A program made the position numbers and the translations under genes. A stretch of DNA of 64,000 nucleotides from Mikania micrantha (taxonomy: Eukaryota; Streptophyta; Magnoliopsida; Asterales; Asteraceae). Below are positions 36,600 through 49,464 of the stretch, piece after piece. Under the pieces are notes generated by a model. That model searched no databases. It was not told the origin of the DNA and saw nothing but the letters and a program-made list of their open reading frames with translations. Within the stretch, counting starts at the first letter, position 1, and the number at the start of each line of letters is the position of its first letter. Location of the stretch: contig CM018694.1 in NCBI GenBank assembly GCA_009363875.1, positions 2,914,001 to 2,978,000 on the forward strand, given 5' to 3'.

Positions 36600-37844
36600 A
36601 ATTTGTACCTGGTGTCTTCGCAGCATCGTGTGCAGTTAGTGCAAAGACTATTCCGCCGTCAGTAGTTCTACCAGGGTTTCCGCCAATATTAGCCCTCGTA
36701 TCCGGCTAAGGACAATCCTTAACTAAGTGACCGGTTTGTCCACGTCTAAAACATAAACCTCTAGTAAAACGACATATGCCTTGGTGAGGTTTACCACAAG
36801 TGGTACATGGTGGAGGTGGATTTGGGTATTGATTCAATGGTTGAGCACGATTGTTGACTTGAGGCACTAGAGTTCGGTTCTGGTTTGGTTTGTTTCGAGG
36901 TGGCTTAGGAGTACCAAACGAAATGCTTGAGAGTTATGTTGTTGAAACTGATTACAGTTATACCCAGAATATTGATTATGATTTAATTTTGGTTTATAGC
37001 TTTTTGAATAAGAAGTTTGTGATGATGGTTGTCCAGAATACGAAACTCTATCACCTTCACGATCCCTCTTTTTACTTTCTCCATATGGTTTTGCCTGTTC
37101 TGCTAACTCAAGAGTCTGTACAGCATCGACAACTTCAGTGATGTTATTAAACTTCATCATCACTATCATTTTCCTAACCCTTTCACACACTGCCCATTTC
37201 AGTTTGTTAGCTTGCATTTGTTTATTTCCTGCTGCCTCTCCCAGAAAACTAGCTAACCATGTAAATCGAGCCATAAACTCTCTCATCGGCTAATTGTCCT
37301 TATGAGCAATGGTAGCAAACTCTCGATAGTACTTTTCTTGGTGCGAGGTTGGTAAGTATTGTTGATAAAATATTTCCTTAAATTCAATCTAAGACAACAT
37401 CGCAGCATATATATCTCCATCATGTGCATGCTTAATTCCTCTCCACCAGGATTGTGCATCATCCTCTAACTTGTATGCTGCTAGCCTTACTTTATATTGT
37501 TCCTTAACACCCAAAACCTAAAAAATCTTCTCGATGTGCATAATCCAGTTACATGCATCCATAGGATCAGGCGCATAACTAAAATATCGTGGCTTTTGTT
37601 TCTGAAATCTGGTCAGCCACTCATGAATTTCTGAGGTCGTGTTGTATATATAAGTCTTGAGATTAAACGGTGGAGGATCTGGAATATGAGGAAGTGGATG
37701 CAATGGAGGAGAAGGAATTGAATTATTCTGGTTATAATTTAACCGTCCCATGATTGTATCCAACATATTTGGAAGTTGTTCCGAGAATGCTTGATTGATA
37801 GCAGCAGTAATCGTAGGATCAGTTTGCGTATTTTCAGAAGTCAT
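36600..37844 (-). pseudogene. Element C gag
   Basis: Minus-strand gag starting M-T-S-E-N-T-Q at 37844. Open pieces 37518-37844 and 36867-37286 carry the gag core (P-M-D-A-C-N-W and F-M-A-R-F-T-W-L-A) and an E/Q-rich C-terminal part. Zinc-knuckle remnants at 36710-36810 read C-T-T-C-G-K-P-H and C-F-R-R-G-Q-T-G-H, the second with its second Cys replaced by Arg. Several in-frame stops separate the pieces. Confidence 0.8.
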
Positions 37845-37975
37845 CTATAATGAAATTAATCGATTTAGGAAAATAAAATGATATGTTGGAAAATTAAAAT
37901 CCTAACCCGAAGTCTACCCATTAACCTCACATGTCTTACTTATTTAGTTCAAGTTTCCTACAGGAAAGAGCCTTA

Positions 37976-37991
37976 GCTTTGATACCATAGC
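37976..37991 (-). other. Primer binding site, element C
   Basis: Read on the minus strand, TGGTATCAAAGC starts four bases after the LTR end (GTCGCA). It fits initiator tRNA-Met priming and fixes 37992 onward as the 5' LTR of a minus-strand element. Confidence 0.75.
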
Positions 37992-40813
37992 TGCGACACC
38001 CCAACCCGGTTTAGGGCTGACGTGCCACGTATACGGAATCAGAAATAAATGCAACAATCCCAAATGTATTTAAAAACATAAATATATAAATCTTAAGTTG
38101 ATAATTAAACATAACAAAACAAATATTTAAGTTTTAAGTATTGATTATTACATTTACTATACAAACAGAAGTTTTCAGACTAAGCTCCGATTTTACTCTC
38201 AGAAGTTTCCCACCTGATTTCCTTGATTACCTACACAATACAGATAAACACCACAAAAACAAATACGGCTGAGCCAAAGAATGCTCAGTAACGGATAAAC
38301 AACAATAATTAAAAGAAATTCATAAGGTCATAATAAGAATAACGATTAGAAGCAGAAATCAATAACATGGCAGTAACAGAAACAGAACAGTAAATAGTGG
38401 TCTGACTTTGATAAAATATAACATTTCAGAAACAATAACACAGGTTATATTATAAGCCAGATTAAATAGAATCAGAATATACCACTAGCCGATCTGTACA
38501 TATAACAAGTGTAAGGTTCACGGGTAGCTACCCCCGCTTACCAGACACATGAGATAGTGCGTGTTGGCATACATAACACTATCCCCCAGAAATCAAAAAT
38601 GTACAGTTTAAAACATCCAAGGACCAGTCCATATGCCTCCCCATGATTCAGTAGGTGCACAATGTACTATCAGAGTACTAATGGAGACGCCGTGAACTCA
38701 ACTAACCGTCACAGATGGTTCCACATCATGGTTTCCGCCATGAAGGGCCTGTAGTCATCCTTACAGGTAGGGGCATGCTCAGGTAATAGATCAGAAGTTC
38801 GGTAGGGTAGATAAACTACCAAGTTTTGTAGGGTAGTTAAACTACCAAGTTCAGTCATGTTTGGATCATGCAATAATGAGTACAATATAATCTAGATCTA
38901 TTGCATGATAAACGAAACAGATAAACACAATATCACATCGTGGCAATCAGAAGTCAAAAAATAATAAGATATGAATTTTAATGATTACAGAAACAGATTA
39001 CATAACAGAAAATACTACGATTTAATAAACAGAATTCGTACAACAACGGACAACAAAATTTATACTCTGAGTTAAATAAACGGAATCCATACCTTAGCCT
39101 TAGCTAATATATCAGCAAGTAATCCGATAAAGACGCCCGTAATCCAATGTCTTGACGATTCAGAAATCTGTGTTTTTGTTTGATTTTACGTATGTTTGAA
39201 CAAATTAAAATAATTCTTATATTTAATCGGTTAGAATTCTATGATTTGGACTTTTTAATATTTAACCGGTCAAATCGGTTTATTTTATATAGTTATTTAT
39301 GATCATTGATAAATATTCTTTAATTTAGTGATTTTAAACGTTTTTCAATTGAAAATGTTACGATAGAAAACGTTAAAATAAAAATAAAATATATAAAAAA
39401 TATATACATATAAGAAAAACCATGGCCAGGACTTGTACTCACAATCTCCTTCTCAAGACATCCAGATTCTGACCAACTAGTCTATATTTTCTTATTGCTA
39501 AGACCTGGTTTAATTTTTATTTTATCAGATATAGTTTTGCCAGAATATCCAATAGAAATCAAAAGCAAAAATATATGCTGGGAGGGAGTCGAACTCAAGA
39601 CCTCCCAGACCCCTTCCCTACGCCCAAACCAACTCCTCTACAATTCTTATTAGATCTATACTAATTTGTTAAATACATAACTTAAAGGCATCCTTCGAAA
39701 ACAACAGCAAATTCAGATTTCTTCTTCACACCCTATAAGTGCTTGTGTACTTGTGTGTATATAAAATTCTTAATCTCTCAAACTTGATTTTTTTTTACTT
39801 GGCTTTGCAAGTTGTTGTTCTTACTATTACTATTACTATTACTATTTCTATTACTATTACTATTACTATTTCTATTACTATTACTATTACTATTACTATT
39901 ACTATTACTATTACTATTACTATTACTATTACTATTACTATTACTATTACTATTACTATTACTATTACTATTACTATTACTATTACTATTACTATTACTA
40001 TTACTATTACTATTACTATTACTATTACTATTACTATTACTATTACTATTACTATTACTATTACTATTACTATTACTATTACTATTGCTATTGCTATTGC
40101 TATTGCTATTGCTATTGCTATTGCTATTGCTATTGCTATTGCTATTGCTATTGCTATTGCTATTGCTATTGCTATTGCTATTGCTATTGCTATTGCTATT
40201 GCTATTGCTATTGCTATTGCTATTGCTATTGCTATTGCTATTGCTATTGCTATTGCTATTGCTATTGCTATTGCTATTGCTATTGCTATTGCTATTGCTA
40301 TTGCTATTGCTATTGCTATTGCTATTGCTATTGCTATTGCTATTGCTATTGCTATTGCTATTGCTATTGCTATTGCTATTGCTATTGCTATTGCTATTGC
40401 TATTGCTATTGCTATTGCTATTGCTATTGCTATTGCTATTGCTATTGCTATTGCTATTGCTATTGCTATTGCTATTACTATTACTATTACTATTACTATT
40501 ACTATTACTATTACTATTACTATTACTATTACTATTACTATTACTATTACTATTACTATTTTACGTGAAAGACTTAACCAAAACAAAATATACAATCGTG
40601 GATTTGGAACCGAGATCATCAAGAGAACGGTAAACCAATCAAGTTATCTACTGGAACACATTAAACTTAATTGATCGTAAGTTTACCTTAACGAACGATC
40701 ACCGCGTAACCCGCTTCGGTCTTGATTTTAGGGTTCTCGGAGGTGCAGCCTTTCGTCGTGGTGGTCCTTGATTTTCTTTTGCGTGGGTTTTGTCAGAATT
40801 TTAAATATATATA
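37992..40813 (-). repeat. 5' LTR of element C, main segment
   Basis: Near-copy of 10785-13005, starting TGCGACACCCCAACCC. Extended by a hexanucleotide array (39820-40560) and cut at 40813/44333 by a Helitron. The LTR continues at 44333-44640. Confidence 0.8.
39820..40560. repeat. Hexanucleotide array (ATTACT)n-(ATTGCT)n-(ATTACT)n
   Basis: 740 bp: ATTACT units to about 40086 with two ATTTCT variants near the left end, a pure block of about 65 ATTGCT units to about 40475, then ATTACT again to 40560. The Ile/Thr and poly-Leu ORFs across it are artefacts. Confidence 0.97.
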
Positions 40814-43800
40814 TCTTTACTATTATATAATGAATATTGGTGAGATGTATATCTAAAGTCTTAAAATTAAGAAAAATACAAGTTAAGATGCATGTGGTAC
40901 AAACAATCTTTGCATCAATTCAAACCCGTTCTTTCTTCTGCCTTATTTTTGATTGAAAGCCTGATTTCTACTTTCCTTTTCCCCCAAATGTGCTATACCA
41001 TTCTTGGCTTTCATTATCCCAACTAGGTAATATTGAGATCTATCGCTGTTCAAGAAATAAAGATGAGAAGAGAAATGAAGGATTCAAAAACATGATTCAA
41101 AATTCAAGATACGTAATACAACACCTCAATGAAACCCTAGCCCCAATCGCTCTCTCATTCTGTCCGGCGACCACAGCCACACCACCTCCGACGGATACCA
41201 GCGGCTTAGCCCCAAGTACAACACGCGGTGGTGGTGGCTGGGTGGTATATTGCACGTGATACACCTCCACACATGCGACGACTGTGGTTGCGGTGGTACT
41301 AGGGTTCTACCCTAAGACTTGGCGTCCTTTCGATAAAAGAACAACACCACCCGCAATGGTGTTGTTGACTTGATGTTTCTTTTTCTCTCCGACCAGGTAA
41401 GGTTCTCGGATTTCTATTTATTATTTTTCTATTTGGAATCGTTTGTTGCTGCCTAGGTAATCCTTTCTATGTTAATGTTTCATTTTCACTTTCAATTTGT
41501 TAGAGTTATTGTTGACTGTTAGCATTTAACTGACAGGTCTGAATTTGTGTGTGTGTGTATGTAAGTTAATGACCGGAACAATGCAATCTTTAGATGTACT
41601 GAACATATCAGTTCAATTGTAAATCACCATTGTGTTTAGTGGTGCTTTATCAAAATCGTTATGGTAAGCATTAGAGTTAATCAGATGATACCATAATCTA
41701 GATGCTTAATTCCTAGGCTAGATAGGCTACCTTATTTAAACTATTTTACAATCGAAGAAAATTTACATCTAGGATAAATGTGTTTGGATTATGGTATCAC
41801 TCAAGTTGTTCCAGAGGTATTTTTTTTAAAAGATTGATCATAATAATCTTTTTTACATTGTTGATTACTAATCTTATTTGATTTAAAACATTTGTTGTTG
41901 TAGGCTCAGAAGAATGCGCTTACAGCTGGGAAGGAGGTAAATGCTATGTTAGTATGGACAATTGCATGCTTGAGTGGCTCCTTATGTCTTGAGTATGTAT
42001 ATATTATCCATTTAAGATTCAAATTTATTACTTGTATGCATCATAAAATTTTTTCTCTATATATAAACTTGTGCTTTCCTTTTCATTTCATTTATTTCTA
42101 TAACCTATATATTTCAGTTAAAAAGGTTATAGAAAACAAATCAAGGAGGGATCCCATTCCTTACAACATTGCTCCTCTTGAAGCACCATTCGACAAATGC
42201 TATTGGGTTATATCCATAAGTAAGTTATATTACTATTTAATGGTAAATTTGTGTTACATATTCTCATTGCACTGCAATGTATTTTGCTAATGCACTTCAT
42301 GACCTTAACATTTTGATCTTTTGGAATTTGTGTTTGGTTTTCAGGTTTGGATTCTTTCATAGCTAAATCTTTTTGGTTTTTGTAGGCTTATTAGAATGAC
42401 CTGTTCACAAATTTGGTTCAGAATCAATTTCTAATTCATTATGAGAATAGTTTTTGTTTATAGCCATTTTCTTGTAGTTTTGCTATTTTTTCCACTTAGG
42501 AATGCTATTATTGGATTACTTTGGGAACTTTTATCCTGAAAATGATATTTAGTATAACTAAAAAGTAACATATTAACTAAAAGATCTAGATATTATATTT
42601 GTATATGAAAAAAATTCAAACCGATTCAATATGTTGGGAAATTGTATTATAGTTACATTTTGTGTTTTATGATTTGTTTTTTGGTGGTGCTCGACATGTG
42701 GAGTAATTTGTTTTGGATTTCTTATGATTGTTGCTACTGTGTGAAAATTTTCGTCACTTGAACATGAACAATATGTTTTATTGCTTATTTACTTTTAACT
42801 GTTTGAAGCTTTACTTATTTACTCATTGTTCATTGTATTGTTACATGAACAAGATTGTTATGGAAGGGTACAAAAGATTTGGGTCACTTTGGTGCTGGGC
42901 TTGATATGCAAACCAAGATTGTTATGGAACAACTGATTATGGAGGTGGCTCTGCAGGTATGGCACGTCTGGGGCACAGGGTCAGCCTATATACGGCCTGT
43001 TGGTGGCACTAGGAGGGCTCGGGGATGCAGGTCCATAGATTTCTGTCATAAAAGGAATATCTCGGTTGACTGTGGCTCGGTATGCTTCTGGTTACTTGGA
43101 TTAAAGTGCTGCATATTTTAATTGATTCTACATGTGCGCCAATTGTCCTTATGTGTCATTATTACAGGGGTCTGATCTATGCAGGGAGGGCCCTGCAGCT
43201 TGTACAATGTGGCCTGTGTGGCCCCGGCGGCCTGCTTCTGGCCAGTCTCGGCATATCAGTTGGTACAGGCGGGCTGGTACATGAGCTTCAGAGACATAGA
43301 AAACTCATAATCGAGTAGAAAGTCAACTTCCATGTAAAAAGGGATTGGTTTTATAGTCAATCAGCCAAGCATGGGTTTGCAAAAAAAGCATCATGGGCCA
43401 GTTGTTAAGACTTTTTTGTTGAAAAATATTGGATTAATTATATGCTTCTGTGGCAGGTGAAATTTTGGATTTAAGAATTTGTAGTCAGAGGAAAAAAAAT
43501 ATGTTCATTTTTGTTATGTATGTCTAAAGATTAGTTTTAGAGATCAAAAATAGATTACTGGTAAACAATTTTGTTACCATGGCTAAGCTTTATTTTTACA
43601 TCGAAAAGTTTTGACTACTAATTCCAATTTCTTCAAAGTGAAATAACTAATCAGAGATATCTATGGCATTCAAACACAGTGATGTTCAAGGAGGTTCCAA
43701 AATGGTGTAACAAGAAGGGTGACACAATTTGTAAAATACGCCACCAGGTGCTATATTTTTGTTAATCTTTTACTTTCAAGATATTTTTTAAAGCGTTTTA

Positions 43801-44332
43801 AAGGCCCAAACTAATCTTATACTTATTTTTGAATGGTATAAATGCAATAATTCAAGCCCTATACAACACCATCTCTCGTCTTCCGGTTACGAGGTATTCC
43901 ATTGAACTTGATATGTATATGTATATAGGTTTCATTTCAATCCACCCAACAGAGAACATATATGTATATATATATATATATATATGAGATGAACCCTTGA
44001 TAACCCAAGTAGAACACCAACTCATGCTATGTGTGTCTACCTTTTGCAGAATGTGTCTGCATCTATAAGGAATTAGAACTCTTGTTTTCCCTAATTTGTT
44101 AATATTACAACTTGTTTGAAGCAAGTTCATTTTGGTTATGATTTCAGGTAGGATATGCAAATAAGATGACAAGCATGTGAAATGATGAAATTACTTTTAA
44201 GGAGAGTTAAGCTGATTTTTTTTTTAATTTAGGACCATAATTTCATGCATAATAAATTTTTATAAGTAAGGTGTTACAATTAACGATTTGAAAATATACC
44301 AGCGCCGCCGCATCGCGCGGGTTTCCAACTAG
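40814..44332 (+). mobile_element. Non-autonomous Helitron, 3.5 kb
   Basis: Begins TCTTTACTATTATATAATG, a common plant Helitron 5' end, and ends with a GC-rich hairpin-like stretch (gcgccgccgcatcgcgcgg) and CTAG at 44329-44332. It lies precisely between host A (40813) and T (44333), without target duplication, and the empty site is seen in the other LTR copy near 13005. No Rep/helicase ORF is present. Inside are gene-like stretches with GT/AG borders, including a 5'-UTR-like GC-rich segment at 41110-41400, consistent with gene capture. Confidence 0.85.
42118..42219 (+). pseudogene. Captured exon fragment, callose-synthase-like (tentative)
   Basis: Bounded by a cag acceptor at 42115-42117 and a gtaagt donor at 42220. 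It encodes P-Y-N-I-A-P-L-E-A-P, which resembles the P-Y-N-I-(V/L)-P-L-(D/E)-A-P segment of plant callose synthases. A frame change follows, after which T-N-A-I-G also fits that family. The fragment is short and has no partner exons I can identify, so this is a tentative call. A similar exon-like block (gctcagaagaatgcg, 41904-41936) precedes it. Confidence 0.35.
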
Positions 44333-44640
44333 TATATATATATATATATATTGAACTTTGAATACACACATATATGTAGATATTTTTGGTTAAGTCGGTT
44401 TAGCAGCTTGTCAAGGAAGTCTTTTTCCCTTTGTTTTATAGAGTAAATATTGTATAGAATTAAAATATGGTTCAGGTATGAGTCAGTTTCTAATACCAAG
44501 GTGGTGAAACAAGCGGGCATAATTGAATGTATTAACGGTTGAATGACTAGTTTATATGTTAGTAAAATAAGGACACCACTAAACCGAAGAATACAAGATT
44601 AATGTTGTTCGGTTCATTTGCTCTAAATTTATTATATTTT
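44333..44640 (-). repeat. 5' LTR of element C, distal segment
   Basis: After the Helitron, (TA)n and then sequence matching 13005-13290 with many small differences. Similarity stops near 44640. The exact LTR end and target duplication could not be fixed. Confidence 0.7.
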
Positions 44641-46756
44641 TCGATACAGACTAAACTAAAAATTAAACTCTTCATATTTTGGTTATGGTGTTAACTAAGT
44701 GGCAGAAAAAAATGAGATCCGATGACACTAAGTTAAATAAGGAAATATTTAATCATATAAGTTATTAATTTAACTAAACTTAATTATTATCATTTTATTT
44801 AATGAATTTTAACTTGTTTTACATATTTATTTATTATGTTACGCTTTTTATGATTATTATATAGCCCCTTTCGATACAAAATTCGTTCAAATGACAATGG
44901 AATCGGATCTAAAACAATAGGGCTTTTGATGTGTATCCAAAAATGAACCCAATGATATATAGAACACTTACTTGGTGTTATTAGATTGTGATTTTTACTT
45001 GAGGAATTGAGAATAACGAACACACGAGTTGCAGGTCTTATTTGTCGCGATTTGAAAAACGTGAGAGTTGTTTTTGCATACAGAGATGTTCGCAGAAGGT
45101 AAGGAAACATATAGGTTGAGTTAATTTGAGTTTTATGCTCGTTAAGGTCGAGTTTGATATTGGTTTATCTATTCGGATGTTTAGGAACGGTTGGGCTTAA
45201 ATTTTGCGGTTATCTGCTTCGATTTCGTAATTAACATCGATCCTTTAAGCGTGTTAGTTGATAAAAATTCAATCATTGTTGGTTTTATGCGCTAATTGTG
45301 GCTGTAGTCTCGATCCGGGTCACGAATGTGTTGATGGGTATCCATGGGTGAGTTTTGGTTGAAGAAGATAAGAACTTTGGGAGTTTGGCACTTTTAATCC
45401 CTCCATGTTCTCTTTCAATTATTAGTTTTAAAGTGTGGCAGCTTTTGTCACCCTAGTTTTATAATTCCTTTTAGATTTTATAAAATTTATGTCTTTTATA
45501 AAAACATACTTAATATTCATATAAATATTTATATATATATATATATATATTGGAAGAATGTTATAACATTATTCCTATGTTATATATATATATATATATA
45601 TATGTTTTAATAATTACCATATAATTTTTTTTTAACTTTATTATTATTATTATTCTTGTTATTATTATGTTTATATATATCTGTGTGTGTATACACGTAT
45701 TATTTGTTTGTATTATCATTAACACCATGTAATGTATTATATATATATACATTTATAAAAACAAACTCTCAAATTTTTCATTAATATCAATGAAATTACA
45801 TCATTAATCGGAATGTTACAGTATAGAATTTCAAAAATGAAATTAACATGGATGAAAACTTGTAAACTAACAATGCAAAACAAACAAAGGTTATATAAAG
45901 ATATTGATCTTGACATACTTTGCTTAAAGTAGTTTAAATGTTTTAGGGCTCTACAAGTTCCATATGTAAGAGTTACTTAACAGACAAGTAGTTAAAGATC
46001 AAAACTGAATTACCAAAAATAACACCTTAACTAGGTATTCATACAGGTAATTAGAAAGTTTTGAAATTCTGATAAGACACACAAGTTGTTTTAAATCCAT
46101 GGATTGAAAAGGCATTTCAAGTTTGAAATCTGCATTTTGGAAGGATACTAAGAAGTTAGTTTTACCAAAACCAAAGATGTTTAGTGTAAATATATATATA
46201 TATACACACATACACACACACATATATATATCAAGGCTGGTGGGAGCATAGTAAATTCTAATGACAAAATTATATGTATGTATATGACATATTTATTATA
46301 GAAAATGTGTTTCTATAGCAAGACATAAAGATTTAACATGTGATGTTAAGCGAAATAAGTAAAAATCTTATTTGATATAATTAAATATATTTAGGATTAA
46401 TATATAGATTAATTGGTGATGATTTTAATTGAGATTGAAAAGTAAATCTTAAACAAATTTTGCCTAAGATGAAGGGTCACATGCAAATTTTGTATGTCAA
46501 AGAATGAATGTTCGATAGAATGCTTAGAATGATAGAGTTCATTGCATATCTCAATAAAATTCCTAATAGTTGGGAATTGATTGAGAAATTATATGACAAC
46601 GATGTTAACGTAGCCAATGCTATGAAATCATAGTCATATTATAGCAGAAGCATTATGAAAAGGGAACTTGAATGAAAACATAAGAGTAAATAAAATTCAT
46701 AAATCATTATATAGCAATTCAGTTCACTAAATCTATTTATAAAGCAAAATATGAGG
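44641..46756. other. AT-rich intergenic sequence with TA microsatellites
   Basis: No gene or element recognised. (TA)n runs lie near 45530-45552, 45583-45603 and 46190-46230. Short minus-strand ORFs have no family resemblance and AT-rich composition. Confidence 0.5.
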
Positions 46757-46759
46757 ATA

Positions 46760-47608
46760 AGGGGGTGTTTGTTTACCTCTTAATGATTCCATTAAGAGGT
46801 AAGGTCTGAACCGGTCAGACATAAGGGTGCTTGTTTCAGTTTTTTTTCACATCTGAATGATTCATCCCACCTCTGAATGATTAAGCAAAAAAAGGAGTCT
46901 GAATGGAAAAATAAACCCTAGGGGTAAAAAATTTCTCCCCATTTTTCTTCTTCCCGTCTCACACATCGGTACCCTTCCTTCTTTCACGCTCACTGAAGAA
47001 AACCACCAGCAGTCGCCGCTGCTTCAACCTCCGGCCGCCTCTCTCTCAGCTCTCCCTCTCGAAGTTTCAGACCCCTGCCGTCCCTTTCGAAGTTCAGACC
47101 CCCGCTGGTTTCATCTACCTCCGGCGCTGACTCAAACCACCGTCGTCCTTACCCTCCGGTACGTTCTTCTTCTCTCACACTCTCCTCTCCGACCACCGCT
47201 ACAGTCCCGTCGCAAGTTGCTGTAATAAATTTGCTACAGCACCGTTTGCTGTTCTGATTTGTGATAAATTTGCTGGTTTTTTTCTTATTTGTGATAAATT
47301 TGTTGGTTCTTGTTCTTATTTGTTATAAATTTGTTGGTTCTTGTTCTTATTTGTGATAAATTTGTTGGTTCTTGTTCTTATTTGTGATTAATTTGCTGGT
47401 TCTTTTTCATGGATTTCTAATAACTTATGTTTGTGTATGAATACATGTTTGTTTACACAGAAGGGTAAAATAGTCATTCTTTATATTTATTCGGAGGTCC
47501 AAACAAACAACATTATTGATTCAGCACTTAACTGGTTCAGAGCCTCTTAATCGTTCAGACCTCTTACTGGTTCAGCACTTATTGATACAGATTCTACCAA
47601 ACAGCCCC
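46760..47608. mobile_element. PIF/Harbinger (Tourist-like) miniature element, 849 bp
   Basis: Terminal inverted repeats GGGGGTGTTTG and CAAACAGCCCC, flanked by TAA at 46757-46759 and 47609-47611, the usual Harbinger target. No transposase. Subterminal 'ctgaatgatt' and 'ctcttaat' phrases are shared with the element at 51506. Confidence 0.8.
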
Positions 47609-47611
47609 TAA

Positions 47612-48519
47612 GGCTAATAAATATTTATTAGAGATGCTAGATAAGGAATCTGATTATTATATGGTGCTTTATAAACGAAATTAAGAACCATTGACGGTTC
47701 ATTTTGATTTAATGGTTAAAGGCAAAATGAATATTGTTTCTATGTTCTAAATTTTATACATTTTAGTATCCTTGAATATAGTAGCCTAAATGTCCGTAGT
47801 TGATCAAATTCATGATAATCAATCTGAACGAAGACTACTTAAATGATTGCTTGGTTTATAGGGATAAAAGCTCAAGTGTTGAGGATCAAGATTCATAGAC
47901 ATTCATTAGAGAATGATGTCGAATGTCACTTGCGTCAAGACGTTCTTCATGGATCATTATCATAAGGAGTTTTGAAAATTTCTATAATCATTATATATCC
48001 TTGGACCTTAGGAGTATAATAGATCTTGATTTAATTGAAGCTTGTTCCTTGATCTAATTTAACGTTGTTTCGTAAAATGCAGTCATAAGGGTAAAAATTG
48101 GGAATGGTTCTGAGATTGTGTGGGAGTTGTATGATGTTGAAGGGATTATATACTCTTAAACTGATAAGAGAATATATTCTAGTGCCCTTGTAAATTTAAA
48201 CTGACGTAAACATGTGGCCACGCTCAAACTAAAAGTAGTTTGTTAGATCACTTTAAATTGGTAACAAAAACGAGAAATGCTTCAACCATATATGAGACTG
48301 AAAGGAGATCAATGTATCATGTTCAAGAAATATCTCATAGAAAAGATACATAGACAAAGGTTATCATGACTATTATTATAGTTAAGTAAAGAGTTACTTA
48401 AACTAAGGATTTTAGTCGACTTTAGAAGTCATATCTTGCTAGGGCCAGTGTGATGCAGCTAGGTGTCCAACACTGTTTATGTTAAAACGCTTAGTCGATG
48501 AATCGTCCAAGTGGGAATC
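47612..48519 (+). other. Unassigned sequence, possibly decayed Copia 3' end
   Basis: No ORF of note. The last bases, ccaagtggga, are what usually precedes a Copia LTR as polypurine tract, so part of this may be decayed Copia pol. I could not confirm any protein motif. Confidence 0.3.
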
Positions 48520-49464
48520 TGTTATATATTGGATGTCCGATTATCGATAAATTCAACGTTGCTATCGAGGTATGATCCAAAGAGTATATATTTATACGAT
48601 CATGAACTATGGGTTATAAAGGATGGATGTTTATTATTTATGAAATAATATAACGGTAGAAATTAATTATTGAGATAATTAATCGAATAAATAAAAGAAG
48701 TTTAAAATGTTAAAATTTAGTTATTTATTGAGGTTTATTAATCAAAATTTCATTAATAAATTGAGAATTATCCGATTAACAGTAAATTGGTTATAAGAAA
48801 TTCAATAATTAAATGAATTAATTAATCTAGGGTTTTAATTGTAAATGTTACAAGGATTAGAATTTAAATGCTTTTAATATAAATAAATGTATTTAACTCA
48901 TGATCGCATATCTAAGAAAAGCCCTAATTTCTATTCTCTCTCTCTAGCTGTCCCCTCCCTCACCACCACCTCTCAGCCACCTCTCGGCCACCACCATCAA
49001 GTCGAGCCAAGCCGATCGCATGGATGGTCGACCCAGCAGAGCGCAGGACTTGTCGAGCCGCCAAGCCAGCTGACTAAGGGATGAGCCGCGCTTCATGAAC
49101 CCAGCGCCAAGCACCCGAGACGCGTTCAAGGCACGGGCTGATTCGATCCGTTTCAATGTGATGGTTTCAGATTCATTCGCGATTCGTGAGTTCAGGCAAT
49201 CGTATATTGTCACTAGGGAGATTGTTGTCACATCCATCATGTGAATTTGGATTCTTTTCGTAAAGGTCGATTTCTCAACACCCTATGGGTGTGTTATTGT
49301 TTTGTTATTAATCGTTTGTATATGGATCTTGTTTTGGGAATTAAATATGAATCAAAAGTTTTGTAATCTAAACGCTTCTACATATGATAAATATGATTTT
49401 ATCAATTAATCTTATTAAGTAACTTTGATTTAAAACTTGCAAAAGGTTGCTTACAATCCCAACA
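48520..49464 (+). repeat. Probable Copia LTR, about 945 bp
   Basis: Starts TGTTATATATTGGATGTCC after ccaagtggga and ends ATCCCAACA. It has a TATA-like ttaatataaata near 48870 and then a CT-rich stretch and a GC-rich block (48950-49150). A possible primer site with tttggtgct follows from about 49475. The two ORFs in the GC-rich block (48887-49084 and its antisense) have no recognisable family. Confidence 0.45.

Noticed and set aside
39739..40674. Large ORFs (up to 311 residues) of Ile-Thr / Ile-Ala / poly-Leu repeats
   Set aside because: They are open only because a hexanucleotide array without stops spans the region; both strands are open equally.
42855..43318. Gene-like ORFs in the Helitron (Gly/Trp/Cys-rich)
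   Set aside because: Not identifiable as any family; kept only as possible captured cargo, not annotated as genes.
48887..49240. Two opposite ORFs in a GC-rich block
   Set aside because: They lie in a probable LTR downstream of a TATA-like box; no recognisable domain and both strands open.
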